64,000 nucleotides of DNA, taken from contig OZ035962.1 in assembly GCA_964034945.1 (NCBI GenBank), positions 51,702,231-51,766,230 on the forward strand, given 5' to 3'. Positions 43,359 to 55,541 of the stretch are shown one piece after another. Source of the DNA: Chrysopilus asiliformis (Eukaryota; Arthropoda; Insecta; Diptera; Rhagionidae). The position numbers were made by a program, and so were the translations under genes. The notes under the pieces were generated by a model. The model made no database searches. It was not told the origin of the DNA and saw only the letters and a program-made list of their open reading frames with translations. Within the stretch, counting starts at the first letter, position 1; each line of letters begins with the position of its first letter.

Positions 43359-44220
43359 TCTATATATTTAAAAGACCACGATTAGACGCAGACACACTGA
43401 GCTTCTACACTGAACCTCTCGTGATTACACAGGTTGAGCTGAACCCAAACGAAAATGAAACGAATGGAAATTGGGCCATTTTGTTTTTAATTTCGTGTTT
43501 GTGAAAAGTCTTTTTTTGTATTTAATTTCGTGTTTGTGAGTGTCAGATACACCGGGGTGTTGCTCGTATGCTTCAATCAAAACCGTTGTCTGACTTTGAT
43601 TCCAGTTTGCCATTGAATAAACAAATTTTAGCTAAACAACATGTACGCACTCTACGACGATCACAGAGTAAATGATTTTTTTGTAACAATTGGAAATGAA
43701 TCAGCCAATCAGCATTCGTACCGCTCCTTGAGCAACTGAAATTTTTAGTTTGGGTTTGACTTTTCGTGTCATCGTTCCCACTTCGTCCCTCGCCCGTAAA
43801 GAGTCGATTTGTGGCGCCACACTAAGCGCGTGTAAAAGCAAAGCGATTTTGTATGGATTTCTTTCGACAGAGCTCCTGCAGTTCCTATTGAACCGATTTT
43901 GATGATTATTTTTTTAAATGAAAGCTCTATAGCTGTAGATATGTCCGTTTTACTTTTTTTTCAATTTTTAATAATACTTTATTAGTGATTTGCCTTTCAA
44001 AATTATCAATATGCCGCTAACTAAGTCTTCAATGTTAACACGGCATTCCATACTGTCTGATCAGCGCAGTGAGTTTTCAATTCTCATCTGTGACAAAATT
44101 CTTTTTTTTCCAAATTTTTTTTTGATTTTTTTTTGATTTTTTTACTTTTATTAATATTTGATTTTTTTTACTTTTATTAATATTTTATTTCTTAATTTAT
44201 CTTTAAGTTTACATTTTTAC

Positions 44221-44280
44221 TCCTGAATAAGTGTTAGACTACAATGCGCCAGATGTGCGGGTTCGATTCCGAGTGGTGAC
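44221..44280 (+). repeat. tRNA-like (SINE-type) segment
   Basis: gtgttagactacaatgcgcc is followed by gggttcgattccgag, a good match to the Pol III B box (GGTTCGANTCC). Related segments lie at 45500-45550, 45650-45710, 46490-46540, 47694-47770 and 48825-48875, some with a possible A box (gcagtgagttaga, 47702). Too degenerate for a functional tRNA. Probably a tRNA-derived SINE module carried by the repeats. Confidence 0.5.
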
Positions 44281-44336
44281 AAAATGTTTTTTTTTAATTT
44301 TTTTTTACCTTAAATTCCTTTTTTTATTTATATTAT

Positions 44337-45450
44337 ACTTCTTTAGGCGCGTTGGGCGATTTTTGGATGGGTAAAATCTCATGACCGACATGCTAATTTA
44401 ACAGCTTAAGAATGCTGATTCACTTTCATTTGATTTTTTTATCCAGAAAAAAATCGATTTTTTTTGGAAGACAGTACCGAGCAAAATAAAATTAGTGAGA
44501 AAATTTCTGAATAGCACGTGACTTTGTTATACAACAAAAAATCGATTTTTTTTGGAAAATATACGGTAAAATAAAATGAGACAGAAAATTTCTGAACAGT
44601 ACGTGACTTTGTTATACAACAAAAAATCGATTTTTTTTTTTTTGGAAAATATACGGTAAAATAAAATGAGACAGAAAATTTCTGAACAGCACGTGACTTT
44701 GTTATACAATAAAAAATCGATTTTTTTAGAAAATATACAGCAAAATAAAATTACACAGAAAATTTCTCAGCAGCACGTGACTTTGTTATACAACAAAAAA
44801 TCGATTTTTTTTGGAAAATATACGGTAAAATAAAACGATACAGAAAATTTCTAAACGGCACGTGACTTTGTTATACAACAAAAAATCGATGTTTTTAGAA
44901 AATATACAGCAAAATAAAATTACACAGAAAATTTCTAAACAGCACGTGACTTTGTTATACAACAAAAAATCGATTTTTTTTTTGGAAAATATCATACGGT
45001 AAAATAAAATGAGACAGAAAATTTCTGAACAGCACGTGACTTTGTTATACAACAAAAAATCGATTTTTTTTGGAAAATATACGGTAAAATAAAACGATAC
45101 AGAAAATTTCTAAACGGCACGTGACTTTGTTATACAACAAAAAATCGATTTTTTTTTGGAAAATATCATACAGCAAAATAAAATGATACAGAAAATTTCT
45201 GCACAGCACGTGGCATTCTTATACAGAAAAAATTAAATATCTAGCCATTTTTAGTATAAGAAAATCATGTGCTGCTCAGGAATTCAAACCTTAATATGTA
45301 TATTGACTTTTATTTAAAATTTACTGTTTATTAGCATATATTTTCGAAATTTCAGGTTGAAAAATATATAGGTATAAATACACGACAATATAATTATTAC
45401 CTTACATATATTATTGTTTTCATTTCTGTTGGCAGTCCCCAATGACTGCA
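44337..45450 (+). repeat. Block F copy 2 with ~78 bp satellite alpha
   Basis: Left edge cttctttaggcgcgttgg, then from about 44456 some ten units of about 75-85 bp (cagaaaatttctgaacagc, acgtgactttgttatac, aacaaaaaatcgattttt). It ends in a unique 3' module and the hairpin GCAGTCCCCAATGACTGC near 45433-45450. Long minus-strand frames are products of the repeat. Confidence 0.7.
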
Positions 45451-45765
45451 GTTTTTTATTACTTAATTTATCTTTAAAATTTATATTCTTACTACTGAAT
45501 AAGTGTAAACTACTCGCGACAGGTACGGGTTCAATTCTTATCGGTGACAAAATTCTTTTTTTTTCTTTTCATTTTTTTTTGTTGATTTATTTACTTTTTT
45601 TAATATTTTATTACTTAATTTATCTTTAAGTTTACATTTTTACTCCTGAATAAGTGTTAGACTACAATGCGCCAGATGTGCGAGTTCGATTCCGAGTGGT
45701 GACAAAATGTTTTTTTTTTAAATTTTTTTTTACCTTAAATTACTTATTTTATTTATATTATACTT

Positions 45766-46445
45766 CTTTAGGCGCGTTGGGCGATTTTTGGATGGGTAAA
45801 ATCTCATGACCGACATGCTAATTTAACAGCTTAAGAATGCTGATTCACTTTCATTTGATTTTTTTATCCAGAAAAAAATCGATTTTTTTTGGAAGACAGT
45901 ACCGAGCAAAATAAAATTAGTGAGAAAATTTCTGAATAGCACGTGACTTTGTTATACAACAAAAAATCGATTTTTTTTGGAAAATATACGGTAAAATAAA
46001 ATGAGACAGAAAATTTCTGAACAGCACGTGACTTTGTTATTACAACAAAAAATCGATTTTTTTAGAAAATATACAGCAAAATAAAATTACACAGAAAATT
46101 TCTAAACAGCACGTGACTTTGTTATACAACAAAAAATCGATTTTTTTTTTGGAAAATATCATACAGCAAAATAAAATGATACAGAAAATTTCTGCACAGC
46201 ACGTGGCATTCTTATACAGAAAAAATTAAATATCTAGCCATTTTTAGTATAAGAAAATCATGTGCTGCTCAGGAATTCAAACCTTAATATGTATATTGAC
46301 TTTTATTTAAAATTTACTGTTTATTAGCATATATTTTCGAAATTTCAGGTTGAAAAATATATAGGTATAAATACACGACAATATAATTATTACCTTACAT
46401 ATATTATTGTTTTCATTTCTGTTGGCAGTCCCCAATGACTGCAGT
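45766..46445 (+). repeat. Block F copy 3 with satellite alpha
   Basis: Same layout as copy 2, with only about four satellite units, then the same 3' module and hairpin. The 3' module reads ttaatatgtatattgac through ttcatttctgttggcag. Confidence 0.7.
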
Positions 46446-49400
46446 TTTTTATTACTTAATTTATCTTTAAAATTTATATTCTTACTACTGAATAAGTGTA
46501 AACTACTCGCGACAGGTACGGGTTCAATTCTTAGCGGTGGCAAAATATTTTTATTTAATTTTTTTTTTGTTGAAATTGAGTGTTTTAAACGTAAAATTAA
46601 AAATATCTGTTACGCATCGTCTTTTATTGGAAAAAGTGAAAACCATCTTCTCTATATATAAAATCGTTTAAGCCAGCCCAAACCCCTGAAGATAGAGACT
46701 TGAAACTTTCAGAATATGTCCCAACCATCGCGTAGGCGCTCACTAAGGCGAGATTTTTCGAAATTTTATCGCTAAGGGGTTGAACGGGGGGTAAAGGGGG
46801 TTTGGGTGTTTTTAAACCGTGATTTTCGCAATGAATCCTGCTCAATAGGAGGCTGAAAAGTATCACTAGGTGGTTTTTGGGGTCGCTGATCACGAATCCG
46901 GTGTTAGATTTTCAAAATTCAAAACGGAAGGTCCTGTAAGGATAATGCAAATGCAAGAAAAAACTTTTAGAAAATTATCTTTAGATGTGTCCATTTTACT
47001 TTTCCACCAATTTTTAATAATATTTTACTAGATGCAGACCCATCGTTGTCGGGCTAAAGTTTTTTTTGCACAAAAAACTTCCAGAAATAACTTTTAGAAA
47101 ATAAACGTGTTCGCTTCAAGACTTTCGGTTTTGAATTTTAAAACTCTAATACCCAATTAGTTTTTCCAGCCTCCTCATGGGCAAGCTAACTTCAGTCATA
47201 AAATATTATCATCACGGACAATGGTGAAAATCTGATCAAAATCGTTTTCGGTTTATAATTAGTGTCTCTATTTTTGTTTTAAACAGTTTTCATATACAAA
47301 AAAAAAACACAAAAATCACAAAGAAAAAAATTTGTTTTAACTAAATGAAAAAAAAATTAAATTAAAAAAACAAAACCTTGGCACCAGCAACCCTGGCTTC
47401 GAGCATGGGTATTTTACCCCTTCATTAAACGCCCAGCTGCGATCCGTGTTGTTAAGATCGAAGACTCATCTATATATTTAAAAGGCAAAGCGATTTTGTA
47501 TGGATTTCTTTCGACACAGCTCCAGCTTAGAATCGATTTTGATTATTCTTTTTTTAAATGAAAACTCTATAGCTGTAGATTTGTCCGTTTTCTTTTTTTC
47601 AATTTTTAATAATACTTTATTAGTGATTTGCCTTTCAAAATTATCAATATGCCGCCAACTAAGTCTTCAATGTTAGCACGACATTCCATACTGTCTGATC
47701 AGTGCAGTGAGTTAGAAGTTGGACTACCATGCGCCAGGCACCGGGTTCAATTCTTATCGGTGACAAAATTCTTTTTTTTTCTTTTCATTTTTTTTTGTTG
47801 ATTTATTTACTTTTTTTAATATTTTATTACTTAATTTATCTTTAAGTTTACATTTTTACTCCTGAATAAGTTTGAAGACAGTACCGAGCAAAATAAAACG
47901 ATATCGAAAATTTCTGAACAGCACGTGACTTTGTTATACAACAAAAAATCGATTTTTTTTTGGAAAATATGCGGTAAAATAAAATGAGACAGAAAATTTC
48001 TGAACAGTACGTGACTTTGTTATACAACAAAAAATCGATTTTTTTTTTGGAAAATATACGGTAAAATAAAATGAGACAGAAAATTACTGAACAGCACGTG
48101 ACTTTGTTATACAACAAAAAATCGATTTTTTTAGAAAATATACAGCAAAATAAAATTACACAGAACATTTCTAAACAGCACGTGACTTTGTTATACAACA
48201 AAAAATCGATTTTTTTTTGGAAAATATCATACAGCAAAATAAAATGAGACAGAAAATTTCTGAACAACACGTGACTTTGTTATACAACAAAAAATCGATT
48301 TTTTTAGAAAATATACAGCAAAATAAAATTACACAGAAAATTTCTAAACAGCACGTGACTTTGTTATACAACAAAAAATCGATTTTTTTTTTTGGAAAAT
48401 ATACGGTAAAATAAAACGATACAGAAAATTTCTAAACGGCACGTGACTTTGTTATACAACAAAAAATCGATTTTTTTTTGGAAAATATCATACAGCAAAA
48501 TAATATGATACAGAAAATTTCTGCACAGCACGTGGCATTCTTATACAGAAAAAATTAAATATCTAGCCATTTTTAGTATAAGAAATCATGTGCTGCCCAG
48601 GAATTCAAACCTTAATATGTATATTGACTTTTATTTAAAATTTACTGTTTATTAGCATATATTTTCGAAATTTCAGGTTGAAAAATATATAGGTATAAAT
48701 ACACGACAATATAATTATTACCTTACATATATTATTGTTTTCATTTCTGTTGGCAGTCCCCAATGACTGCAGTTTTTTATTACTTAATTTATCTTTAAAA
48801 TTTATATTCTTACTACTGAATAAGTGTAAACTACTCGCGACAGGTACGGGTTCAATTCTTAGCGGTGGCAAAATATTTTTTTTTGTTGAAATTGAGTGTT
48901 TTAAACGTAAAATTAAAAATATCTGTTACGCATCGTCTTTTATTGGAAAAAGTGAAAACCATCTTCTCTATATATAAAATCGTTTAATCTGACGCCCAGC
49001 CCAAACCCCTGAAAATAGAGACTTGAAACTTTCAGAATATGTCCCAACCATCGCGTAGGCGCTCACTAAGGCGAGATTTTTCGAAATTTTAGCGCTAATG
49101 GGTTGAACGGTGGGTAAAGGGGGTTTGGGTGTTTTTAAACCGTGATTTTCGCAATGAATCCTGCTCAATAGGAGGCTGAAAAGTATCACTAGGTGGTTTT
49201 TGGGGTCGCTGATCACGAATCCGGTGTTAGATTTTCAAAATTCAAAACGGAAGGTCCTGTAAGGATAATGCAAATGCAAGAAAAAACTTTTAGAAAATTA
49301 TCTTTAGATGTGTCCATTTTACTTTTCCACCAATTTTTAATAATATTTTACTAGATGCAGACCCATCGTTGTCGGGCTAAAGTTTTTTTTGCACAAAAAA

Positions 49401-49870
49401 CTTCCAGAAATAACTTTTAGAAAATAAACGTGTTCGCTTCAAGACTTTCGGTTTTGAATTTTAAAACTGTAATACCCAATTAGTTTTTCCAGCCTCCTCA
49501 TGGGCAAGCTAACTTCAGTCATAAAATATTATCATCACGGACAATGGTGAAAATCTGATCAAAATCGTTTTCGGTTTATAATTAGTGTCTCTATTTTTGT
49601 TTTAAACAGTTTTCACATACAAAAAAAAACACAAAAATCACAAAGAAAAAAATTTGTTTTGACTAAATGAAAAAAAAAATTAAATTAAAAAAACAAAACC
49701 TTGGCACCAGCAACCCTGGCTTCGAGCATGGGTATTTTACCCCTTCATTAAACGCCCAGCTGCGATCCGTGTTGTTAAGATCGAAGACTCATCTATATAT
49801 TTAAAAGGCAAAGCGATTTTGTATGGATTTCTTTCGACACAGCTCCAGCTTAGAATCGATTTTGATTATT
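46260..49870 (+). repeat. 2.3 kb head-to-tail segmental duplication
   Basis: 46280-47520 recurs at about 48600-49860 almost unchanged. The shared Helitron-type 5' end, tctatatatttaaaagg, is at about 47469 and 49790, a spacing near 2.32 kb. Each unit holds block F's 3' module, a tRNA-like segment, a satellite D fragment (46880, 49210) and ccctggcttcgagcatgg. The satellite alpha array at 47880-48590 lies between. A third, diverged copy of the 5' part lies at 43838. Confidence 0.75.
47880..48590 (+). repeat. Satellite alpha, third array
   Basis: About eight units of the ~78 bp repeat described at 44337, without the block F left edge. Preceded by a tRNA-like segment (47694-47770). Confidence 0.8.
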
Positions 49871-50002
49871 CTTTTTTTACTTTTTTCCCATCTATATAAT
49901 AAAAACTGTAATGGGGACAATTTTTGTAATTTTGGATTTTCTCAAAAATATTGACATACATTGATGTATTTGGTCGTATAATACTGATGCCAAAAATGAC
50001 AT

Positions 50003-50532
50003 TTTTATACCCGTATGGTGAAACCAAAGGGTATATTAACTTTGCCTTACCGTTTGTAACGCCAAGACCCCGTCACCACACATAAAAATGTATTACACCA
50101 GTGTGTTTAGAATGATAAACAAAATTGATTTTTGCATGTCCGTCTGTGGCGCGGATTGCGGGCGCACGGATTGAGCTAGAGACTTGAAATTTTGAGCAGA
50201 TCCGTTTTTCGTAAAATTCAAGGTTTAGTTCGTTAAAGGGCAAAAATGGACTATTAGGGGGGTACCCCCCATACGAACGAAAATGTTTTTTGCGAATATC
50301 TCAAAAACTGTTCATATTATCAAATAAGTGCAAGAACAAGAGTTATTTAGGATATGATTCTAAATAAAACTCCCATACATCAAAATCCTATTGGAACAAA
50401 TTTTAAAAAATCTTATTGGAAAGTTTGACTTCAAACTGGAATTTTGATACAACTGTTTCAATTTTGATAGGAATATCACTATACGAGTTTCTAATAATTG
50501 CCAGACTGGCAATTATAGGTTTTGTTATGCTT
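50003..50532 (+). mobile_element. mini-me/DINE-1-like repeat, copy A6
   Basis: Starts tttatacccgtatggtg. The microsatellite is reduced to gtccgtctg (50138-50146), the shortest of all copies. The rest is more diverged and the end reads ggttttgttatgc. Confidence 0.6.
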
Positions 50533-50872
50533 AAAATTTATGTTTGTCCGTCTGTCAGTATGTCGGTCGGTATTTCTGTCTGTTTGACTGAATGTTTGTT
50601 CCGGCATCACGCAAAAACGGCGCGGCCGATTTTGATCAAACTTTGCACACAGGGACAGTTATTGACCGGATAAGGGATCTGATTCTTTTTGATGTCAATC
50701 CCCGTTTCTTCAAATATCTCTTACTCAAGGGTGTCGGATCCAGTTTAATAGCAACCCCTTTCCCTTTCTTGAAACCTCTTTATGCGCTTAAGGGTTTCGG
50801 ATCCGGTTTTCACCATGAGAGGTCAGCCCGCAGGAAAAATTTTTGCTCACTAATATCTACCCCTCCTTTTTA
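50533..50872. other. Non-coding repeat tail with gtcggtc-type runs
   Basis: tttgtccgtctgtcagtatg, then ggcgcggccgattttgatca and actttgcacacaggga, phrases common in insect Helitron and mini-me-type repeats. Not coding. Confidence 0.4.
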
Positions 50873-50880
50873 TGTATAGC

Positions 50881-51367
50881 TAACGATGGTATCTTTTTTC
50901 GGACAAAAAACAGTATATTTCACCTAAAAATTTAAAAAAGCAGTAAATCGATTTGAAAAAACAGTATTTTTCGCAGTATAAATTTTATTCAATGAAAATT
51001 TGTGTCTGCTTTTAATTTCGACATTTTTATTCTTTTAAATTAACAATGGAAAGCAAAATCAAAGTAACGCGTTCTGAAGAAGGATAAATAATGACAAGAC
51101 AGTAATCGATGGGGAAAGGAAGAAGCGAATCTATATGACATGTAATCAATACTTCGCTGTTCGTCGTTTGAATGTATTTACACTTCACTGTTTTGTGTTG
51201 CCACTGACGTTTTGCATTGCTATTAATAAATTTGAATTTCGAAACCTTAAAGAACTAAAGTTTTCTGAGTATTTAAATACAGTATTTTGGGGAAAAAAGC
51301 AATTATGCAGTATTGGAGTCTGAAAAACAATATAATACTGCGAAAAATAGTATAGATACCATCGTTA
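50881..51367. mobile_element. 487 bp hAT-like MITE, TSD TGTATAGC
   Basis: TIRs TAACGATGGTATCT and AGATACCATCGTTA, with TGTATAGC at 50873-50880 and 51368-51375. Interior motifs acagtattttt/aatactg repeat in both orientations. A 62-codon frame (51135-51323) shows nothing known. Confidence 0.9.
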
Positions 51368-51599
51368 TGTATAGCCCTCACCTGCTATCTTCTGCAATTC
51401 TAAAGGGATTTGGTGCTTCAATGTATGACATGAATTAAAAAGAATAACATTTCCCACAATATTGTCTTTCCCCGTTTGGATAACCACCTTTTACCGTTAT
51501 TGAATATATTGTAAGTAAACAGTACGATTTTGTAATACACCGTTGGGTCACAAAGAAAAATGTCTCTAAAAAAATTTCCCTTTTTTGGGTTAACTATAT

Positions 51600-51819
51600 G
51601 TATTTGAGTCGAGGCCGAAGGCCGAGTAAAGAGGAAGGCGAGAGCTGAAATATATTTAAATAATTTTACGTAACATCTCCATACATCAAATTCCAACAAT
51701 TCAAGCGAGGCCGAAGGCCGAGTAGTTGTGGAGGCCGTAGGCCGACGGGGGCAGGGTGGCCGAAGGCCGACCTGCGGAAGGGGGATGAACCGCGAAGCGG
51801 TTCGGAGCGCAGCCCCTAG
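51600..51819 (+). repeat. GC-rich Helitron 3' region with GGCCGAAGGCCGA repeats
   Basis: gaggccgaaggccgag occurs twice, with three further variants, just before the terminal hairpin and CTAG. The base composition contrasts sharply with the AT-rich interior. Such repeats are typical of Helitron 3' ends. Confidence 0.75.
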
Positions 51820-52450
51820 TAAGAGGTTTAAATGGCGATCTCTCAAAACTAATTGCTATTAAAACACCGAGATCACTCCCTGAAGCCTATTCAGTATGCC
51901 TTGAGTTGCAGAATATGAATTACAGAGCGACCAATTTCCTAAACAAAAATAATGTGACTAACCCAATTGTAATACCTCATAATTCTTTAACACCACCTGT
52001 TGTACCACCCCGACGTACAATTTCACCACCAACTCCATTACCTAGGAAATTTCAACCGCCACAACTTACTCAACAGCAGAAAAATATCCTTTACAACCCT
52101 TAATACAAACCGCCAGTATATCATAAACCAAACCAATTTAATAAACCAGAACCCATGGATGTAGATAGAACTGTACAAACAAGACAGGTTAATTACATGA
52201 ACAGACCTCAGATGCAACCCCGTACACCATTCCAACAATTCAATAAAAGAGGAATACAGGATAATAATTTAAATAGCCATCCACCTAAACAACAGAGACT
52301 ATTTCAAATAAATGCAGAACCATCGGACGATGGATACGAAGAATATCTTGCAGAATCATACGAAGAACCATATGAAGAAGATTGCGAAGATTTGGAAGTA
52401 GATCAAGAATTAAATTTTTGTCAAACCAGGTCAGTGCTACTCCCTACTTA
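51820..52450 (+). pseudogene. Gypsy Gag, C-terminal part
   Basis: Resumes with RGLNGDLSKLIAIKTPRSLP after the Helitron. A Pro/Gln/Asn-rich tail follows with PPVVPPRRTISPPTPLP and an acidic end. A TAA at 52101 breaks the frame. No CCHC knuckle is present, as in other members of this group. Confidence 0.75.
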
Positions 52451-52906
52451 GAGTATCATGCCTCAAATGGAAAAATATTGAAATTTTTAATTGATACCGG
52501 AGCCAACAAAAACTTTATTAAACCTGAACATGTCTCACTGCCAAGACCAGTCGAAAAACCATTTTACATAAATTGCGTAGGAGGAAAAGTTAGGATTAAC
52601 TTCTCAGCCACAGGAAAGATATTTTCAAAATATGGAAATAATATCCCTGTAAAATTTTATATTTTACCATCATTAACCTCATTTGACGGAATCATTGGAG
52701 ATGATACACTTAGACAGCTCAAAGCAGTTATTGATAGAGGAAAATCTTCTTTAACAATTTATCCAGGAATTAGTATACCCCTACAAATGAGACAGTCTAC
52801 GGAAGTAAACCTGCTCAAATTCGAAATGATCATTTATTACAAGATCAAAAGACGGAATTATCTAAAATCATTAATGAATTCAAAACAATATTCTCTAACC
52901 GGATGA
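52430..52906 (+). pseudogene. Gypsy protease region
   Basis: Shows KFLIDTGANKNFIKPEH (retropepsin, Asp-Thr-Gly) and FDGIIGDDTLRQLKAVID, a typical gypsy PR-RT linker. A frameshift near 52815 throws the reading out; the true frame continues with LLQDQKTELSKIINEF. Confidence 0.8.
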
Positions 52907-52997
52907 GAAAATAACTGCAGTAACAAATGTTAAAGCAGAAATCAGGACAACCACAGATACTCCTATATATTCTAAAACTTATCCCTATCCCTTTAAA

Positions 52998-54461
52998 ATG
53001 AGAGAAGAAGTTGAAAATCAAATCAAAAAATTATTGGAAGATAAAGTGATAAGAACTTCTAAATCTCCATATAATTCCCCAATCGGGATAGTTCCTAAAA
53101 AATTAGATTCTTCTGGAATAAAAAAATATCGAATGGTAATAGATTATAAAAAACTTAATGAAGTAACAATCGCAGATAAATACCCTATACCAGAAATTTC
53201 AAGTACTCTTGCAGATTTAGGTAACTCTAAATATTTCACAACTATAGACTTAACGTCTGGATTCCACCAAATATTAATGAAAGAAAAATACATAGAGAAA
53301 ACAGCATTTTCCACTCTTAACGGAAAATACGAGTTTTTACGACTTCCTTTTGGTCTAAAAAATGCACCATCCTCTTTTCAAAGAATGATAGATGATGTCT
53401 TAAAAGAATTCATAGGTAAAATATGCTATTTATACATGGATGACATTATAGTATTCAGCAGAACTATGGAGGAACATTATGAAAATTTGAGGAAAATATT
53501 TCACAAGTTACTTATCGCAAATTTAAAGGTTTATTTAGATAAAACGGAATTCATGAAACAGGAAACAGAGTTTTTAGGTGTCATAATTTCCAATTCTGGA
53601 ATTAAACCAAATCCAAAAAAAGTTGAAGCCATAGTGAGTACAAAGGAACCTAATAATCTAAAGGAATTGAAATCATTCTTAGGATTGGCCTCCTATTACA
53701 GAAGGTTCATCAGAGACTTCGCAAAAATAGCGAAACCACTCACTAAACTCACAGGAGGAGAACTATCTGGAATTAAGAAAAATCAATCTAAAAAAATCCC
53801 TATAAGCCTCAATGAAGAAGAAAAACAGGCATTTAATCAATTAAAAAACCATTTAATCTCTTCAGAGTTACTCATCTTTCCAGACTTTGAAAGATCATTT
53901 ATATTAACTACGGATGCATCTAATCATGCATTAGGCGCAGTCCTTTCACAAGGAGAGATAGGTAAAGATAAACCTATCACCTACATATCAAGAAGTCTCA
54001 ATTCCACCGAGCAGAATTACGCAGCAAATAAAAAAGAAAGAAATGCGATAATTTGGTCTCTCGACAATCTCCGAAATTATCCCTACGGAGCCAAGAAAAT
54101 AAGGATTCTAACGGATCACCAACCTTTAACATACGCTCTCAGCAACAAAAACAATAACAGCAAATTGAAAAGATGGAAAGCACGATTGGAAAAATACAAC
54201 TACGAAATCACCTACAAACCAGGAAGAACGAATGTAGTTGCCGACGCATTATCTAGGATGAATATAAGCGAATGCAATACTTCCTCAGTAAGTCAACATA
54301 GTGCAGAAGAAGATTCAACTGATTTGATTATAAGTACTGAAGGCCCTATTAATGTCTTCAAAAACCAAGTAATTCTATTACAAGGAGATAAAAGAAGAAC
54401 CAATTTACGAATTACCACACCCCGGATATCACAGGAAAATAATTACAAGAAATCATTATGA
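52998..54461 (+). CDS. Gypsy reverse transcriptase / RNase H
   Basis: Open for 487 codons. RT shows YRMVIDYKKLNEVT, TTIDLTSGFHQI (residue ~83), RLPFGLKNAPSSFQR and LYMDDIIVFS (about 147). RNase H shows LTTDASNHALGAVLSQ (about 304), RSLNSTEQNY and LTDHQPLTYAL. The ATG at 52998 is internal to Pol: the frame is open upstream (KAEIRTTTDTPIYSKTYPY). The last 20 residues are out of frame after a slip near 54440. The enzymes copy the element's RNA into DNA. Confidence 0.85.
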   Translation: MREEVENQIKKLLEDKVIRTSKSPYNSPIGIVPKKLDSSGIKKYRMVIDYKKLNEVTIADKYPIPEISSTLADLGNSKYFTTIDLTSGFHQILMKEKYIEKTAFSTLNGKYEFLRLPFGLKNAPSSFQRMIDDVLKEFIGKICYLYMDDIIVFSRTMEEHYENLRKIFHKLLIANLKVYLDKTEFMKQETEFLGVIISNSGIKPNPKKVEAIVSTKEPNNLKELKSFLGLASYYRRFIRDFAKIAKPLTKLTGGELSGIKKNQSKKIPISLNEEEKQAFNQLKNHLISSELLIFPDFERSFILTTDASNHALGAVLSQGEIGKDKPITYISRSLNSTEQNYAANKKERNAIIWSLDNLRNYPYGAKKIRILTDHQPLTYALSNKNNNSKLKRWKARLEKYNYEITYKPGRTNVVADALSRMNISECNTSSVSQHSAEEDSTDLIISTEGPINVFKNQVILLQGDKRRTNLRITTPRISQENNYKKSL

Positions 54462-55541
54462 CGAAAATTCATTAAAACAAATTCTCAAAACAGAAATGAG
54501 ATCCGACATTGTAAATGGCCTAAAGGCACCAGAAAACATAATGCAATTAATTCAGGAAGTTTACAAACAACACTTTGGTACAAATCTCAAAATTAGATTT
54601 ACACAAAAAATAGTTACAGACGTCATAGATGAAGAACAGCTATTGGAAATTATCCATAAAGAACATAGTTCCGCTCATAGAGGGTTTCAGGAAAATAAAG
54701 AGAAAATAATTCAACAATATTATTTTCCTAGCATGAGCAATAAAATTAAACAAATCATTCAGAATTGCAATACTTGCAAAGAAAACAAATATGATCGACA
54801 TCCTACGAATAATAAACTCCAAGCAACTCCAATCCCTGAATACCCAACGGAAATCATACATATTGACATTATGGGACTAGACGGACAACTGTTTTTAACC
54901 TCTATCGACAAATTTTCCAAATTTGCAAAAATTTTCCCAATAGAAAATAAATCTTCATTATACCTTAAAGATAAAATCTTCGAATTGGTACACTATTACA
55001 TCACACCTAAGTTACTAGTGATGGACAGGGATAAAGCATTAACAAGTCGCATAATCACAGAATTTCTCAAAAATCTAGGAATTAACATCTACCTAACTCC
55101 ATCTTCACGTAGCGAAGTTAATGGACAGGTAGAACGAGTCCATTCTACAATCCAAGAAATAATTCGTTGTCGACAAAGAGAAAATAGAACCATCCCAATA
55201 CCACAACTAGCAATTATAGCAACAAACCGCTATAACAATTCTATCCATAGTACAGTGAAGGAGACACCGGCTACCATTTTTTATGGTAGAAAACCTTCAA
55301 AGACCCTAGAAGACTTAGAACTGCCCGTGTAGAATCTAACCTAAAAACCAAACACCTAATAGAAAAAATTCAACAACAACGTCTTAATTATGAAAATCAA
55401 AAGCACAATAACCCAAAAAAATACAAAACAGGCGATGTTATCTATGTAAAAGCACCTGGCAGAAAGGGAAACTTAAACAAAAATATGTAAAAGAGATAGT
55501 AAAAGATGACCATAGAGTCACAGTTACAACACTTATGCCGG
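54450..55541 (+). pseudogene. Gypsy integrase
   Basis: The finger is HKEHSSAHRG...CNTCK. The core has Asp in HIDIMGLDGQ, Asp in LVMDRDKALTSR (DRD) and Glu in SEVNGQVERVH, so all three catalytic residues are present. After the TAG at 55330-55332 a C-terminal module continues out of frame (KKYKTGDVIYVKAPG) to about 55541. The product's end and the 3' LTR are absent. Confidence 0.8.

Larger units (their letters stand above)
43359..51819 (+). mobile_element. 8.46 kb Helitron-like insertion in gag
   Basis: Begins TCTATATATTTAAAAG (5' TC) after an A and ends with CTAG before a T. The hairpin GAACCGCGAAGCGGTTC (51787-51803) lies 15 bases before the CTAG. Those are the canonical Helitron ends and A/T target. 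Excision without any duplication gives ttca|taagaggt, which restores gag (Ile-Arg-Gly-Leu-Asn-Gly). No Rep/helicase gene is present. The interior is a mosaic of satellites, tRNA-like segments, block F copies, a mini-me-like copy and a hAT MITE. Some may have been captured, others inserted later. Confidence 0.8.
42241..55541 (+). mobile_element. Degenerate Ty3/gypsy element (17.6/Tom-like), split by a MITE and a Helitron
   Basis: Gag starts at ATG 42241 and resumes at 42709 and again at 51820. Protease, RT, RNase H and integrase follow to about 55541, where sequence homology stops. Several stops and frameshifts occur (52101, about 52815, about 52905, about 54440). The 3' LTR is missing. Individual parts are given separately. 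Confidence 0.75.

Noticed and set aside
44221..44280. Functional tRNA gene
   Set aside because: Only the B box is convincing; no complete cloverleaf can be folded by eye.
44456..48590. Regular repeats that look like a CRISPR array
   Set aside because: Whole units are repeated with no unique spacers, the sequence is eukaryotic, and no cas genes are present.
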